From Methylobacterium sp. Leaf99 (lineage in GTDB: Bacteria; Pseudomonadota; Alphaproteobacteria; Rhizobiales; Beijerinckiaceae), in contig NZ_LMMU01000007.1 of NCBI RefSeq assembly GCF_001422375.1, positions 63,006 through 127,005 on the forward strand: a stretch of 64,000 nucleotides of DNA, read 5' to 3'. Position numbers and translations under genes: made by a program. A model generated the notes under the pieces. That model was not told where the DNA came from. It searched no databases and was given only the letters and a program-made list of their open reading frames with translations. Shown here piece by piece: positions 27,276 to 36,699 of the stretch. Position 1 is the first letter of the stretch. Each line of letters opens with the position of its first letter.

Positions 27276-28064
27276 ATGCGGATCGCCACCTGGAACGTGA
27301 ATTCCATCAAGCAGCGGGTCGGCCATCTCGTGGGATTCCTCGACGGGGCCAAGCCCGACGTGGTCTGCCTGCAGGAGCTGAAGTGCCAGGACGAGGCGTT
27401 CCCGCGCGCCGAGATCGAGGCGGCGGGCTATGCCGTCGAGACCCTCGGCCAGAAGGCCTATAACGGCGTCGCCCTGCTGGTGCGCGCGCCCCTCACCCTC
27501 GGTGAGGTCCGGCGCGGCCTGCCCGGCGACGAGGCCGATGAGCAGTCCCGCTACATCGAAGGCCTGGTCTCGGGGGAGGATACGGCACCCGTGCGCGTCG
27601 CCTCGATCTACCTGCCCAACGGCAATCCCGTCGACAGCCCGAAATACCCCTACAAGCTCGCCTTCCTGGAGCGCCTGCGCCGGCACGCCCGCACGCTCCT
27701 GGACCGCGAGGAGGCCGTGGTCCTCGCCGGCGACTACAACGTGATCCCCGAGCCCGAGGACGCGTCCGATCCGGCGGCCTGGGTGAACGACGCCCTATTC
27801 CTGCCCCGGACACGGGCGGCCTTCCGCGCCCTCCTGGCCGAAGGCTTCACCGAGGCCTTGCGCGCCTGCGATCCGAAGCCCGGCCTCTACACCTTCTGGG
27901 ACTATCAGGCCGGCGCCTGGAACCGGAATGCCGGCATCCGCATCGACCACCTCCTGCTTTCGCCGCAGGCCGCCGATCGCCTCGTCTCGGCCTCGGTGCA
28001 GAAGCACCTGCGCGGGCAGGAGAAGCCGTCCGACCACGTGGCGGTGACGGTGGAACTCGCCTGA
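27276..28064 (+). CDS. xth: Exodeoxyribonuclease III
   Basis: ExoIII removes damaged 3' ends and cleaves at abasic sites in base-excision repair. The 262-residue product has the metal-binding E34 in CLQELKCQ, the YLPNGNP block, the GDYNVIPEPEDA block, the WDYQAGAWNRNAGIRIDHLL block and the C-terminal catalytic SDHVAVTVEL. All expected catalytic residues (N7, E34, Asp/Asn of GDYN, D of RIDH, H of SDH) are present. The ATG follows directly after a divergent promoter shared with the ceramidase-like gene. Confidence 0.93.
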   Translation: MRIATWNVNSIKQRVGHLVGFLDGAKPDVVCLQELKCQDEAFPRAEIEAAGYAVETLGQKAYNGVALLVRAPLTLGEVRRGLPGDEADEQSRYIEGLVSGEDTAPVRVASIYLPNGNPVDSPKYPYKLAFLERLRRHARTLLDREEAVVLAGDYNVIPEPEDASDPAAWVNDALFLPRTRAAFRALLAEGFTEALRACDPKPGLYTFWDYQAGAWNRNAGIRIDHLLLSPQAADRLVSASVQKHLRGQEKPSDHVAVTVELA

Positions 28065-28142
28065 CGCGGGGCGGCCCCTCCTGAACCAAGCGGCCCGTCA
28101 TGGGTTGGCACGCCATCCCCCCGGCAAAAGGAGCCTTCCCAC

Positions 28143-28769
28143 GTGAAACTCTACGGTACTGGCTACTCCCCTTACGTCCGCAAGGTCCTCGTGGCCCTCG
28201 CCGAGAAGGACGTGAGCGCCGAGCACATCCCGCTGTTCTTCCATGATCCCGATGCCGCGTTCCAGGCCGCAAGCCCGCTCGGCAAGATCCCGGCCATCGA
28301 CGATGACGGCTTCCTCCTCGCCGATTCGTCCGCGATCCTGTTCTACATCGAGGCGAAGCACCCGAGTCCGGCCCTGTTGCCGACGGAAGCCAAGGCCCGC
28401 GGCCGCGCGATCTGGTTCGACAAGTTCGGCGATACCGAGATGTTTCCGGTGATCATCGCACCGTTCGCCAACCGGATCGTGAAGCCCAAACTCCTGGGCC
28501 AGCCCGGCGACGAGGCCGCCGTGACGAAGGCGCTGACACAGGATCTGCCGAAGATCTACGACTACCTCGAGGCGCAGATCGACGGACCGTACCTCGTGGG
28601 CGACGCCTTCAGCATCGCCGACATCTCGGTGGCGACGGGCTTCCACAACCTGCATCTGGCCGACGAGACGGTCGATGCCGGCCGCTGGCCGAAGCTCGCC
28701 CGGTACGTCGCCGCGACCCTGGAGCGTCCGTCCTTCGTCACGTCGCTCGCCGCACGCACGAATCCGTAA
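28143..28769 (+). CDS. Glutathione S-transferase family protein
   Basis: This is a cytosolic GST-fold protein of 208 residues. The N-terminal thioredoxin-like domain is about 1-77 (MKLYGTGYSPYVRKVLVAL, PLGKIPAIDDDGFLLADSSAI with the cis-proline and the Ser that binds glutathione). The alpha-helical C-terminal domain is about 88-205, including YLVGDAFSIADISVATGF. The likely catalytic residue is Ser9 or Tyr11. It begins with GTG after AAAGGAG. It follows xth by 78 bases on the same strand and may share its transcript. The substrate is not known. Confidence 0.9.
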   Translation: MKLYGTGYSPYVRKVLVALAEKDVSAEHIPLFFHDPDAAFQAASPLGKIPAIDDDGFLLADSSAILFYIEAKHPSPALLPTEAKARGRAIWFDKFGDTEMFPVIIAPFANRIVKPKLLGQPGDEAAVTKALTQDLPKIYDYLEAQIDGPYLVGDAFSIADISVATGFHNLHLADETVDAGRWPKLARYVAATLERPSFVTSLAARTNP

Positions 28770-28799
28770 GATCAATCGGCCGACGCTGGGAGGGTTATC

Positions 28800-29696
28800 T
28801 CAGCGTCGGCGTCGGGCCGAGCCCGTCACCTGGGTCTGGGCCTGCGAAGCCTGGGCTTGCGCGGTCTGGCGGTCGTCCTCGCTCGCCGCCGTCCAGGCCT
28901 TGTCGTAGAGGGCGACGATCCAGTCGTCCTTGCGGCCCTGCGCCGCCTCGCGGGCCAGGGACAGCCACATCAGGCCGCGGGCGCGCTGCTTCGGCACGCC
29001 CTGGCCGTTGACGAGCAGTTCGCCGAGGAGCGCCTGAGCCGGAGCGTGGCCCTTCTCGGCCGCGAGATTGAACCAGCGTGCGGCCTGGCGCGGATCGGCC
29101 TCGACACCGGTGCCGTCGAGGTAGAGCCGGGCGAGGTTGTACTGGGCGTTCGGATCGCCGAAATACGACGCCGCGTAGTTGAACATGTCGTAGGCGCGTT
29201 CCGGGTTCGGGCGAACGTAGGTGCCCTTGATCCCGTCGAGGAAGTAGGCGCCCAACGCCGTGAAGGCGCTGGCCATCACGCCCGAGTTCTGGGCGTCCGG
29301 GCCGTCGTCGGTGGTGTCGTCGGCGATGCGGGAAAAGAACTCGAACGCCTTGAGATCGTCGTGGGGCACCCCGTCGCCCTCGGCGTACATGCGGCCGAGC
29401 TTCCACAGGGCGAGGGCGTGGCCCTGGCCGGCGGCGTATTCCAGGGCGCGCGCGGCGCCCTCCTTGTCGCCGGCGTTGTAGTCACGAACCCCGGAGCGCA
29501 GGGCCTCGCGGGCCGTGCGGTAGCCCGCCGGGGGCACGGGCGTGCGTGCGGTGGCGTCCAGCGCCTCCACGGGAATTCCGCACAGGAGCAGGAGCCCGGC
29601 CGCCATGGCGACGCGCAGCCGTCCGCGCGTGGGCCGACCCGGAGCGGCCCGGACCGGCCGCGCGGGGCGGCCGAGGGCGGTCCTAGATGTCGGCAT
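28800..29696 (-). CDS. ExoR-like periplasmic Sel1-repeat protein
   Basis: This 298-residue protein has an N-terminal signal segment (RVAMAAGLLLLCGIPVEALDA, about 28-48). Sel1-type repeats follow at about 70-250, such as GHALALWKLGRMYAEGDGVPHDD and GHAPAQALLGELLVNGQGVPKQ. The layout and the ending TAASEDDRQTA resemble rhizobial ExoR, the periplasmic inhibitor of the ExoS/ChvI two-component system that controls exopolysaccharide and motility. The first 14 bases overlap the end of ilvD, so it is probably translated by coupling to ilvD. A shorter start at ATG 29606 is also possible. ExoR function is inferred from architecture, and no exoS or chvI lies in this window. Confidence 0.75.
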   Translation of the reverse strand: MPTSRTALGRPARPVRAAPGRPTRGRLRVAMAAGLLLLCGIPVEALDATARTPVPPAGYRTAREALRSGVRDYNAGDKEGAARALEYAAGQGHALALWKLGRMYAEGDGVPHDDLKAFEFFSRIADDTTDDGPDAQNSGVMASAFTALGAYFLDGIKGTYVRPNPERAYDMFNYAASYFGDPNAQYNLARLYLDGTGVEADPRQAARWFNLAAEKGHAPAQALLGELLVNGQGVPKQRARGLMWLSLAREAAQGRKDDWIVALYDKAWTAASEDDRQTAQAQASQAQTQVTGSARRRR

Positions 29697-31413
29697 AGGT
29701 GTGCGTCTCCTGGGCGCCGCCCGGATGGGTCACGGCGCCGTCCACGGCGGGACCGACGGTCTGCATGTACTTCCACAGGTAGCCGGAGGTCGCCGTGTTG
29801 GTGCGCGGCGTCCACGCGGCCCGGCGCGTGGCGAACTCCGCGTCGCTCACGGCGACGTCGAGGGTGCCGTTGATGGCGTCGAGGGTGATGATATCGCCAT
29901 CCTTCAGGAGACCGATGGGGCCGCCGATGGCGGCTTCCGGCCCGACATGGCCGACGCAGAAGCCGCGCGTCGCGCCCGAGAACCGCCCGTCGGTGATGAG
30001 CGCGACCTTGTCGCCCATGCCCTGGCCGTAGAGGGCTGCGGTGGTGGAGAGCATTTCGCGCATGCCGGGACCGCCCTTCGGGCCCTCGTAGCGGATGACG
30101 AGAACCTCGCCCTCCCGGTAGGTGCGCTTCTGGACGGCCTCGAAGCAGGCTTCCTCGCCGTCGAACACCCGGGCCGGACCGGTGAAGACCTGGGCCTCCG
30201 CCGGCATGCCCGCGACCTTCACGATGGCGCCCTCGGGGGCCAGGTTGCCGCGCAGGCCGACGACGCCGCCGGTCGGGGTCAGGGGGGTGTTGGCGGCCCG
30301 CACCACGTCCTGGTCGGGGTTCCAGTGCACGCGCTCCATGTTCTCGGCCATGGTGCGGCCGGTGACCGTCATGCAGTCGCCGTGCATGAAGCCGTGGTCG
30401 AGGAGCGTCTTCATGAGGAGCGGGATGCCGCCGACCTCGAACATGTCCTTGGCGACGTAGCGCCCGCCCGGCTTCAGGTCGGCGATGTAGGGCGTGCGCT
30501 TGAAGATCTCGGCGACGTCGAACAGGTCGAACTTGATGCCGCACTCGTGCGCGATGGCGGGCAGGTGCAGAGCCGCGTTGGTGGAGCCGCCCGACGCCGC
30601 GACGGCGGCCGCCGCGTTCTCGAGGCTCTTGCGGGTGACGATGTCGCGCGGACGGATGTTCTTGGCGATGAGCTCCATCACCTTCTCGCCCGCCGTCATG
30701 CAGAATCTGTCGCGGATCTCGTAGGGGGCCGGGGCGCCGGCCGAGTACGGCAGCGCGAGGCCCATGGCCTCGGACACGGTGGCCATGGTGTTAGCGGTGA
30801 ACTGCGCGCCGCAGGCGCCGGCCGAGGGGCAGGCGACCTGCTCCAACTCGTCGAGGTCGTCGAGGCTCATGTCGCCCACGGCGACCTTTCCGACCGCCTC
30901 GAACAGGTCCTGCACGGTGACGGGCCGGCCGCGGAACGAGCCGGGCAGGATCGAGCCGCCATAGATGAAGATCGACGGCACGTTGAGGCGCACCATGGCC
31001 ATCATCATGCCGGGCAGGGACTTGTCGCAGCCGGCGAGGCCAACCAGGGCGTCGTAGGCGTGGCCGCGCATGGTCAGCTCGACGGAATCGGCGATGACCT
31101 CACGGGACGGCAGGGAGGCGCGCATGCCGGCATGGCCCATGGCGATGCCGTCGGTGACCGTGATGGTGCAGAACTCGCGCGGGGTGCCGTGGGCGGCGGA
31201 AACGCCCTTCTTGACCGCCTGCGCCTGGCGCATCAGCGAGATGTTGCACGGGGCCGCCTCGTTCCAGCACGATGCCACGCCGACGAGGGGCTGATGGATC
31301 TGCTCCTTGGTGAGACCCATGGCATAAAGGTACGAGCGGTGGGGCGCGCGCTCGGGTCCCTCCGTCACGTGACGGCTCGGGAGCTTGGACTTGTCGGTGT
31401 TGCGCGCGTCCAT
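29683..31413 (-). CDS. ilvD: Dihydroxy-acid dehydratase
   Basis: IlvD dehydrates 2,3-dihydroxy-isovalerate and 2,3-dihydroxy-3-methylvalerate in isoleucine, valine and pantothenate synthesis. The 576-residue product has the iron-sulphur cysteines in GVASCWNE, in LAGCDKSLPG and in CPSAGACGAQFTANTM, so the ligand set is complete. The C-terminal GRFSGATRGFCVGHVGPEA is diagnostic. The chosen ATG is two codons downstream of a TTG in the same frame. The stop overlaps the start of the ExoR-like gene. A perfect inverted repeat 134 bases upstream may be its operator. Confidence 0.95.
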   Translation of the reverse strand: MDARNTDKSKLPSRHVTEGPERAPHRSYLYAMGLTKEQIHQPLVGVASCWNEAAPCNISLMRQAQAVKKGVSAAHGTPREFCTITVTDGIAMGHAGMRASLPSREVIADSVELTMRGHAYDALVGLAGCDKSLPGMMMAMVRLNVPSIFIYGGSILPGSFRGRPVTVQDLFEAVGKVAVGDMSLDDLDELEQVACPSAGACGAQFTANTMATVSEAMGLALPYSAGAPAPYEIRDRFCMTAGEKVMELIAKNIRPRDIVTRKSLENAAAAVAASGGSTNAALHLPAIAHECGIKFDLFDVAEIFKRTPYIADLKPGGRYVAKDMFEVGGIPLLMKTLLDHGFMHGDCMTVTGRTMAENMERVHWNPDQDVVRAANTPLTPTGGVVGLRGNLAPEGAIVKVAGMPAEAQVFTGPARVFDGEEACFEAVQKRTYREGEVLVIRYEGPKGGPGMREMLSTTAALYGQGMGDKVALITDGRFSGATRGFCVGHVGPEAAIGGPIGLLKDGDIITLDAINGTLDVAVSDAEFATRRAAWTPRTNTATSGYLWKYMQTVGPAVDGAVTHPGGAQETHTYADI

Positions 31414-31752
31414 GGTCAATCTCGCCGCCCCGGCCTGCTACGCTCAACCGTGAGGTCCGGTCGTCCGGCGTCCCGACGGGGCGCGCGAGCCCTCAGCGGA
31501 CGGCGCGCGAACCCACGTGGATCACTCTCGGAATGACTCGGAACTCTGCGGTAAAGCGTTGGGGGGACTACCGTTTACCGCACGGCCTGAGGTGGTCCCG
31601 GTTTATGGCGGGATCGCGGCGGGGGCAGGCGCCTCCCAAGGCAAAGTCTGGATGGTTTTGGGGTGTTGCGACCTCGCCACAGCCACGCTTCGGCCCGGAT
31701 GCACCGCGTGGAGGAGGCTCGTGAGAGGATGAAATTCCAGGGCGACGGCACG
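31414..31752. promoter_or_regulatory. Leader and promoter region upstream of ilvD
   Basis: This 339-bp gap has no gene I can support. It holds a perfect inverted repeat, TGCGGTAAA (31547-31555) and TTTACCGCA (31574-31582), separated by 18 bases. The repeat could be a repressor site or the stem of a leader RNA. No obvious leader peptide rich in branched-chain residues was found. Confidence 0.45.
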
Positions 31753-31785
31753 AAAAAGCCCGGGGCGCGGTGAACGCTCCGGGCT
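31753..31785 (-). terminator. Intrinsic terminator after the pmtA-like gene
   Basis: Read on the minus strand, an 11-bp stem (AGCCCGGAGCG paired with CGCCCCGGGCT, one G-U pair) with a 7-nt loop is followed by TTTTT. It lies 29 bases after the methyltransferase stop, ending the mnmA-pmtA transcript. Confidence 0.85.
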
Positions 31786-31813
31786 CGACCTTCGGGGGCG
31801 CGGGGGCGCGGCC

Positions 31814-32467
31814 TCAACCGGGCTTGCGCATCCGCAGGATCTTGAAGAAGCCGCCCGGGAAGGTCGGGGCGACGCCGATGAACTCGACGCCGTGTGCCCG
31901 CGCCCAGGCCTCGATCCGCGTGGACTTGAAGTCCGACGACCAGCCGATCTTGGTGCAGAGCGGGGCGACGATCTCCTCGACCTTGGCCATGGGGCCGTCG
32001 GTCTGCCCGAAATGATTGGCGAGTACGATCTCGCCGCCCGGGCGCACTACCCGCAGGAACTCGGACAGGGCGCCCTCCGGGTCCGGCACCAGGGTGATGA
32101 GGAACTGCGCCACCACGGCGTCGAAGCTGGCATCGGCGTAGCCGAGGCGGCAGACATCCATCACCTGGAGACCGCGCACGTGGGTGAGGCCGCGCCGACG
32201 CACCTTGGCGCGGGCGCGCTTGAGCATGTCCTCGGACAGGTCGACCCCGCAGACGAAGCTGGTGCGCGGGTAGTAGCCGAGCGACAGGCCGGTCCCGACG
32301 CCGGCCTCGAGGATGCGGGGCCCGCAGGCCACGGCCGCCTCCACGGCATCGCGCGCGGCGGGCTCCGTCAGCTTGTCGTAGACGACGTCGTAGACCGGTG
32401 CCCAGCGGGCATAGGCCTTGCGCATCAGGGCCGTGCTCGGACCGGCCTCCCGCGGCTCGCTCAGCAT
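31814..32467 (-). CDS. pmtA: Phosphatidylethanolamine N-methyltransferase, Rhodobacter type
   Basis: This is a class I SAM-dependent methyltransferase of 217 residues. It probably methylates phosphatidylethanolamine stepwise toward phosphatidylcholine at the inner membrane. The N-terminus RKAYARWAPVYDVVYDKL is typical of PmtA. SAM motif I is ILEAGVGTGLSLGYYP (about 52-67), followed by CGVDLSEDMLKRARAKV and the VDL acidic loop. It lies 37 bases after the mnmA stop and is transcribed with it, then terminated by a clear hairpin. It could instead be a UbiE-like methyltransferase; the N-terminal signature makes PmtA more likely. Confidence 0.8.
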   Translation of the reverse strand: MLSEPREAGPSTALMRKAYARWAPVYDVVYDKLTEPAARDAVEAAVACGPRILEAGVGTGLSLGYYPRTSFVCGVDLSEDMLKRARAKVRRRGLTHVRGLQVMDVCRLGYADASFDAVVAQFLITLVPDPEGALSEFLRVVRPGGEIVLANHFGQTDGPMAKVEEIVAPLCTKIGWSSDFKSTRIEAWARAHGVEFIGVAPTFPGGFFKILRMRKPG

Positions 32468-32504
32468 GTCGATCTCGAAGTCCTGTAGGGGAGTGAAGGG
32501 TGGA

Positions 32505-33653
32505 TCAGGCCGCCTGCGCGGCCCCAGCCTGCAACGCGTCGACCCGCCGGATGGTGCCGCCGCCGAGGACGCGCGCGCGGGGGTCGTCATCGGCGTAGAT
32601 CACGCAGGCCTGTCCCGGCGAGACGCCGTCCTCGGGCGTCGCCAGGACAATCTCGGCGGTGCCGGTGGCGGCGTCGAGGGTGAGGTGGGCCGGGCGGGGT
32701 TCGCGTGTCGAGCGCACCCGCACGGCGACGGGCAGATCCACGGGCGGCCGGTCGGAGAGCCAGTTCACGTCCGTCAGCCGGATACGACTGGTGGCCAGGG
32801 CCTCGCGCGGGCCGACGACGACCCGGCCGGCTTCGGGCTCCAGGCGCACGACGTAGAGGGGCTCGCCGACGGCGAGGCGCAGGCCCCGGCGCTGACCGAC
32901 GGTGTAGTGAATGATGCCCTCGTGGCGGCCCAGTACCCGCCCCGAGAGATCGACGATGTCGCCGGCCCGGGCCGCGTCGGGCCGCAGGCGGGCGATCACG
33001 TCGGCGTAGCGTCCCTGCGGCACGAAGCAGATGTCCTGGCTGTCGGCCTTCTCGGCCACCGACAGGCCGAGTTCATGGGCGAGGCGCCGGGTCTCGTCCT
33101 TGGGCAGTTCGCCCAAGGGGAAGCGCAGGAAGTCGAGCTGCTCTGCGGTGGTGGCGTAGAGGAAGTAACTCTGGTCGCGGGCCGGATCGAGGGCACGGTA
33201 GAGACCGCGCCCGCCCTGCGGCAGGGCGCGGCTCGCGACGTAATGGCCCGTGGCCAGGGCGTCCGCGTCGAGGTCGCGCGCCGTCGCCAGGAGGTCGCGG
33301 AACTTGATGGAGCGGTTGCACTCGACGCACGGGATCGGGGTCTCGCCGGCGAGATAGCTCTCGGCGAAGCGGTCGATCACGGATTCCCGGAAACGGTCCT
33401 CGTAATCGAGGACATAGTGCGGGATTCCCAGGGCCTCGGCGACGCGGCGGGCGTCGTGGATGTCCTGACCGGCGCAGCAGGCCCCCTTGCGATGGGTCGC
33501 CGCGCCGTGGTCGTAGAGCTGGAGGGTGATGCCGACGACGTCGTAGCCCTCGCGCTTCAGCAGCCCGGCCACGACGGAGGAATCGACGCCGCCGGACATG
33601 GCGACGACGACGCGCGTCTCGTGCGGGGCCTTGGGAAGATCGAGGGAATTCAT
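32505..33653 (-). CDS. mnmA: tRNA 2-thiouridylase MnmA
   Basis: MnmA puts the 2-thio group on wobble U34 of tRNA-Lys, -Glu and -Gln. The 382-residue product has the PP-loop [18 protein letters not shown] (about 15-32). The catalytic cysteines are in [11 protein letters not shown] and DICFVP. The C-terminal domain begins around 300 with VGPREAL. It is followed by the pmtA-like gene. The start ATG is the first plausible one after a GC-rich leader divergent from the flagellar genes. Confidence 0.95.
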   Translation of the reverse strand: MNSLDLPKAPHETRVVVAMSGGVDSSVVAGLLKREGYDVVGITLQLYDHGAATHRKGACCAGQDIHDARRVAEALGIPHYVLDYEDRFRESVIDRFAESYLAGETPIPCVECNRSIKFRDLLATARDLDADALATGHYVASRALPQGGRGLYRALDPARDQSYFLYATTAEQLDFLRFPLGELPKDETRRLAHELGLSVAEKADSQDICFVPQGRYADVIARLRPDAARAGDIVDLSGRVLGRHEGIIHYTVGQRRGLRLAVGEPLYVVRLEPEAGRVVVGPREALATSRIRLTDVNWLSDRPPVDLPVAVRVRSTREPRPAHLTLDAATGTAEIVLATPEDGVSPGQACVIYADDDPRARVLGGGTIRRVDALQAGAAQAA

Positions 33654-33901
33654 CGCGCCCAGTTTCGCCGGCGGGGCCGATCCGGTCCCGGGCGCGAGTC
33701 TATAGCGGTCCTCGCGTCCGAGTTCCAGGGAGGCGTCCCGCGCTCCCGGGGGGCGACCCGGCAAATCCTGCCGGGCGCCGGGCAGGTTCGGCCGGACCGT
33801 CCGCCGACGATGTCGGAAATATCCATATGGATCAGAGGATTGACCGGTCGAGCGGTGTGGCTCGGCCCTTGCTCCACCCTGGCCAAGGAGACCTCGGACC
33901 C

Positions 33902-35458
33902 ATGGCGCAAGCGTTTCTCGAAACGGATTTCCTCCTGCGCCGTGCGACGCCGACCCCGGCCCGTGCCCAGGCGCCGGCGGCGTCACGGCCCGTCTTCGCG
34001 ATCCGCGATCCCGAGCCTGACCGAACGCAGCCGCGGTCGCAGGAGATCCGCGCACAGACGACCCGCACCCAGGACCGCTCCTTCCAGGGCACGGGTGCCC
34101 GAGACTTACGAACCCGGGATACTGGAACGCAGGACGTGCGATCACGCGATGCGCGAACCGAGGATGTCCGTTCGCAGCGAGACCGCCCGGACAAGTCGGT
34201 CCGATCCGAGCGGCCCCCTGCGCCGGAGCGGATCGCCCGCGACCGACCCGCCTCCCCTGAGACGGCGACGGCGCCGACGGATGCGGACCCGTCGGGCCAG
34301 GTGTCCTTGGGGCAGAAGTCCTTAGGCCAAGCTTCCTTAGGCCAAGCCTCTTTGGGCCAAGGAGGCTTGGGCAAGGCTCCCCTGGATCAGACCGGGGCCG
34401 AGGTGACAGGAGCGGCGCGCGACCGAGCCGCTGCCGCGGCAGCCGGCACGACGGGGTCGCCCGAGGCGGCCGTGGCGGCCACGGTGATCGCCGGTGCGGG
34501 AACGACCGTCGAGACCGGCGCCGCGGAGGAAACCGTCACGGACGGGACGGAGGACGACGGCGAAGCCGCGGAGGCCTCCATCGAAGAACCGGACGCCTCG
34601 CTCCTCGCCCTCGGTTTCCTCCCGCCACCGCCCCCTCCCCCGAGTCCGGTGCCGCACAGCCCGGTGCACCATGGCGCTCAAGCCTCGACCGCCGAGGACG
34701 AGGCGCCCGCCAATCCAATTCCATCCTCGTCGGGCGCGGTCCAACCCCCGGCCGGCGCGCTCGGGCCATCGCAGGGCGAAGGGCCAGGCGCCGCCGCCGA
34801 CGCTCGGCCTGGGGCTGCCACGGCGGGCAAGGCCGACCCGGCGGTGGCGGTGCACGACGCCAAGGCCGCCGTCGGAGAGATCGCCCTGCCGGATGGCCTA
34901 CCGCAGGTTCGGGAGAGCTTCGATTCCCTGCTGCCGGGCGCCTCCGTGGCATCCACCGCGTCGACCCAAGCGCCATCGGTGGCAGCGACCCAGCCCCCTG
35001 CGCCGGCGGCGGCCGCGGTCCCCCTCGGCGCCGTACCGATGACCATCGGCCTGCGCTCGCTCCAGGGCTCGAACCATTTCGAGATCCGCCTCGATCCGGG
35101 AGACCTCGGCCGCATCGACGTCAGCCTCGACATCGACAAGGAGCGCGGCACCGTGATGGCCCACCTCGTGGTCGACCGCGTCGAGACCCTCGCCCTACTC
35201 CAGCGCGACACCGGTAGCCTGCAGCAGGCCCTGTCGCAGGCCGGCCTCGACGCGTCCGAGGCCAACATCAATGTTTCCCTGCGCAGCGACACGCAATCCG
35301 GCGGCCGGGGCGCCGACGGCCAAGGATCGGACGGACGCCATCCCGATGGCCGTCCGGGCGGTCCGGGCCTTCCCGGCCAGCCCGAGGGCCGCGCCGCCCT
35401 CGCGCCCGTTCCCGTGCGCAGCTTGAGGGGCCTGACCGGCCTCGACATCCGAATCTGA
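33902..35458 (+). CDS. fliK: Flagellar hook-length control protein FliK
   Basis: FliK is the molecular ruler that switches the flagellar export gate from hook to filament. The first 350 residues are low in complexity, rich in Arg, Pro, Ala, Gly and Gln, as is usual for the ruler part. They include in-frame SLGQA pentapeptide repeats at about 135-159. The conserved C-terminal substrate-switch domain is at about 380-465, with [20 protein letters not shown] and [18 protein letters not shown]. It starts at the ATG after AAGGAG; an ATG in frame at 33827 is an alternative. flgD follows 13 bases after its stop. Confidence 0.87.
   Translation: MAQAFLETDFLLRRATPTPARAQAPAASRPVFAIRDPEPDRTQPRSQEIRAQTTRTQDRSFQGTGARDLRTRDTGTQDVRSRDARTEDVRSQRDRPDKSVRSERPPAPERIARDRPASPETATAPTDADPSGQVSLGQKSLGQASLGQASLGQGGLGKAPLDQTGAEVTGAARDRAAAAAAGTTGSPEAAVAATVIAGAGTTVETGAAEETVTDGTEDDGEAAEASIEEPDASLLALGFLPPPPPPPSPVPHSPVHHGAQASTAEDEAPANPIPSSSGAVQPPAGALGPSQGEGPGAAADARPGAATAGKADPAVAVHDAKAAVGEIALPDGLPQVRESFDSLLPGASVASTASTQAPSVAATQPPAPAAAAVPLGAVPMTIGLRSLQGSNHFEIRLDPGDLGRIDVSLDIDKERGTVMAHLVVDRVETLALLQRDTGSLQQALSQAGLDASEANINVSLRSDTQSGGRGADGQGSDGRHPDGRPGGPGLPGQPEGRAALAPVPVRSLRGLTGLDIRI
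34304..34378 (+). repeat. 15-bp tandem repeats inside fliK
   Basis: Five consecutive 15-bp units resembling TCCTTAGGCCAAGCT encode [20 protein letters not shown] and GLGKA. The two middle units are nearly identical in DNA, so expansion is recent. Because the unit is a multiple of three, changes in copy number would only lengthen or shorten the ruler region. Confidence 0.85.
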
Positions 35459-35471
35459 GGGGCACCCCATC

Positions 35472-36149
35472 ATGTCATCCGGCATCAGCAGCGTCGCGAA
35501 CGCCGCCGCTTCGGCGAGTTCCGCCACCAAGACCTCCTCCCAGGAGATCGCGGGCAACTTCACCCAGTTCCTGACGCTGCTCACCACGCAGCTCAAGAAC
35601 CAGAATCCCCTCGACCCCATGGACACGAATCAGTTCACCCAGCAGCTCGTGCAATATGCCGGCGTCGAACAGCAGCTGAAGTCGAACGACCGCCTCGACT
35701 CGATCCTGACCAACGCCAAGGCGTCGAGTTCGGCCTCGGCCACGGGCTTCATCGGTCAGACCGTCACCGCCGATGGCAAGACGGCGGATCTGGCCGATGG
35801 GTCGGCCACCTGGACCCTGACGCCCTCGCGCGCCGCCACCCAGGCGACCATCACCATCACGGACGCGAAGGGCAACGTGGTGGCGACCCAGTCGAAGGCC
35901 ATGCCGGCCGGGGCACAGACCTATCTCTGGGACGGGCGGGCGTCCACGGGCATGAATGCGCCGGCGGGGACCTACTCCATCAAGGTGGACGCCCGCGACG
36001 CCACCGGCACCCAGGTCAGCGTCGATACGCAGATCACCGGGAAGGTCGACGGCGTCGATCTCAGCGGCACCGCGCCGGTGCTCCTCATCGACTCCGCCCG
36101 GGTGCCCATCGGCAGCGTGCGGAGCATCGGAACAGGGTTGTCCACATGA
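35472..36149 (+). CDS. flgD: Flagellar hook cap protein FlgD
   Basis: FlgD caps the growing hook and guides FlgE assembly outside the cell. The 225-residue product has the N-terminal FLTLLTTQLKNQNPLDPMDTNQFTQQLVQYAGVEQQL signature at about 35-72, a FlgD Ig-like domain, and the Tudor-like domain at about 90-215. There is no signal peptide because it leaves by the flagellar export system. It sits between fliK and sciP and is probably transcribed with fliK. Confidence 0.94.
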   Translation: MSSGISSVANAAASASSATKTSSQEIAGNFTQFLTLLTTQLKNQNPLDPMDTNQFTQQLVQYAGVEQQLKSNDRLDSILTNAKASSSASATGFIGQTVTADGKTADLADGSATWTLTPSRAATQATITITDAKGNVVATQSKAMPAGAQTYLWDGRASTGMNAPAGTYSIKVDARDATGTQVSVDTQITGKVDGVDLSGTAPVLLIDSARVPIGSVRSIGTGLST

Positions 36150-36250
36150 GCGTCGTGACGAATCAGATGCGATCGTTCCGCTTCAACATATTTTAAGTGG
36201 GCGCAAGTAGCTTCCAATCTCGACAGGTCAGTCGAGTTGTAGAGCGTATC

Positions 36251-36526
36251 ATGACCGAACCAAGCCGCCCGAGAGTGAAGTACGTGATCGGGCCTGATGG
36301 TAGTCCATTAACCATTGCCGATCTTCCGCCGACGACCACCCGTCGCTGGGTGATCCGTCGCAAGGCCGAGGTGGTCGCCGCCGTGAGGGGTGGCCTGCTC
36401 AGTCTCGAAGAGGCCTGCCAGCGCTATACCCTCACCACCGAGGAGTTCCTGAGCTGGCAGTTCTCCATCGACCAGCACGGTCTGGCCGGCCTGCGCACCA
36501 CGCGCATCCAGCACTACCGGCACTGA
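36251..36526 (+). CDS. sciP: SciP-type (DUF1153) CtrA inhibitor
   Basis: In Caulobacter SciP binds DNA-bound CtrA and blocks CtrA-dependent transcription in G1. This 91-residue protein matches over its whole length: RVKYVIGPDGSPLTIADLPP, RRWVIRRKAEVVAAVRGGLL, then the helix-turn-helix SLEEACQRYTLTTEEFLSWQ and GLAGLRTTRIQHYR. The ATG follows a weak GTAGAG site. It lies between flgD and fliF, ahead of a terminator, so it may be separately controlled. The cell-cycle role here is inferred from homology. Confidence 0.9.
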   Translation: MTEPSRPRVKYVIGPDGSPLTIADLPPTTTRRWVIRRKAEVVAAVRGGLLSLEEACQRYTLTTEEFLSWQFSIDQHGLAGLRTTRIQHYRH

Positions 36527-36616
36527 CGGAGCCCGCCGCCGCTGCGATGGTCACGGCTCACGAGGCCACCGCCATCGCCCCCTGGATCAGCGGCGGAGAC
36601 CCCCGGTGATCCCCCG

Positions 36617-36650
36617 AAAGACCGCGCCCTCCCCGGGGCGCGGTCTTTTC
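36617..36650 (+). terminator. Intrinsic terminator after sciP
   Basis: A 12-bp stem, AAAGACCGCGCC paired with GGCGCGGTCTTT with an 8-nt loop, ends in TTTTC on the plus strand, 91 bases after the sciP stop. It separates the sciP transcript from fliF. Confidence 0.85.
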
Positions 36651-36699
36651 GCATTCAGGGTGCCGCGGGCCCCGGTTTTCCGGGGTGCCCGCCCATTCG

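Noticed and set aside
33827..33901. Earlier ATG for fliK
   Set aside because: The downstream ATG has a better AAGGAG site. The extra 25 residues are not typical of FliK, but this cannot be excluded.
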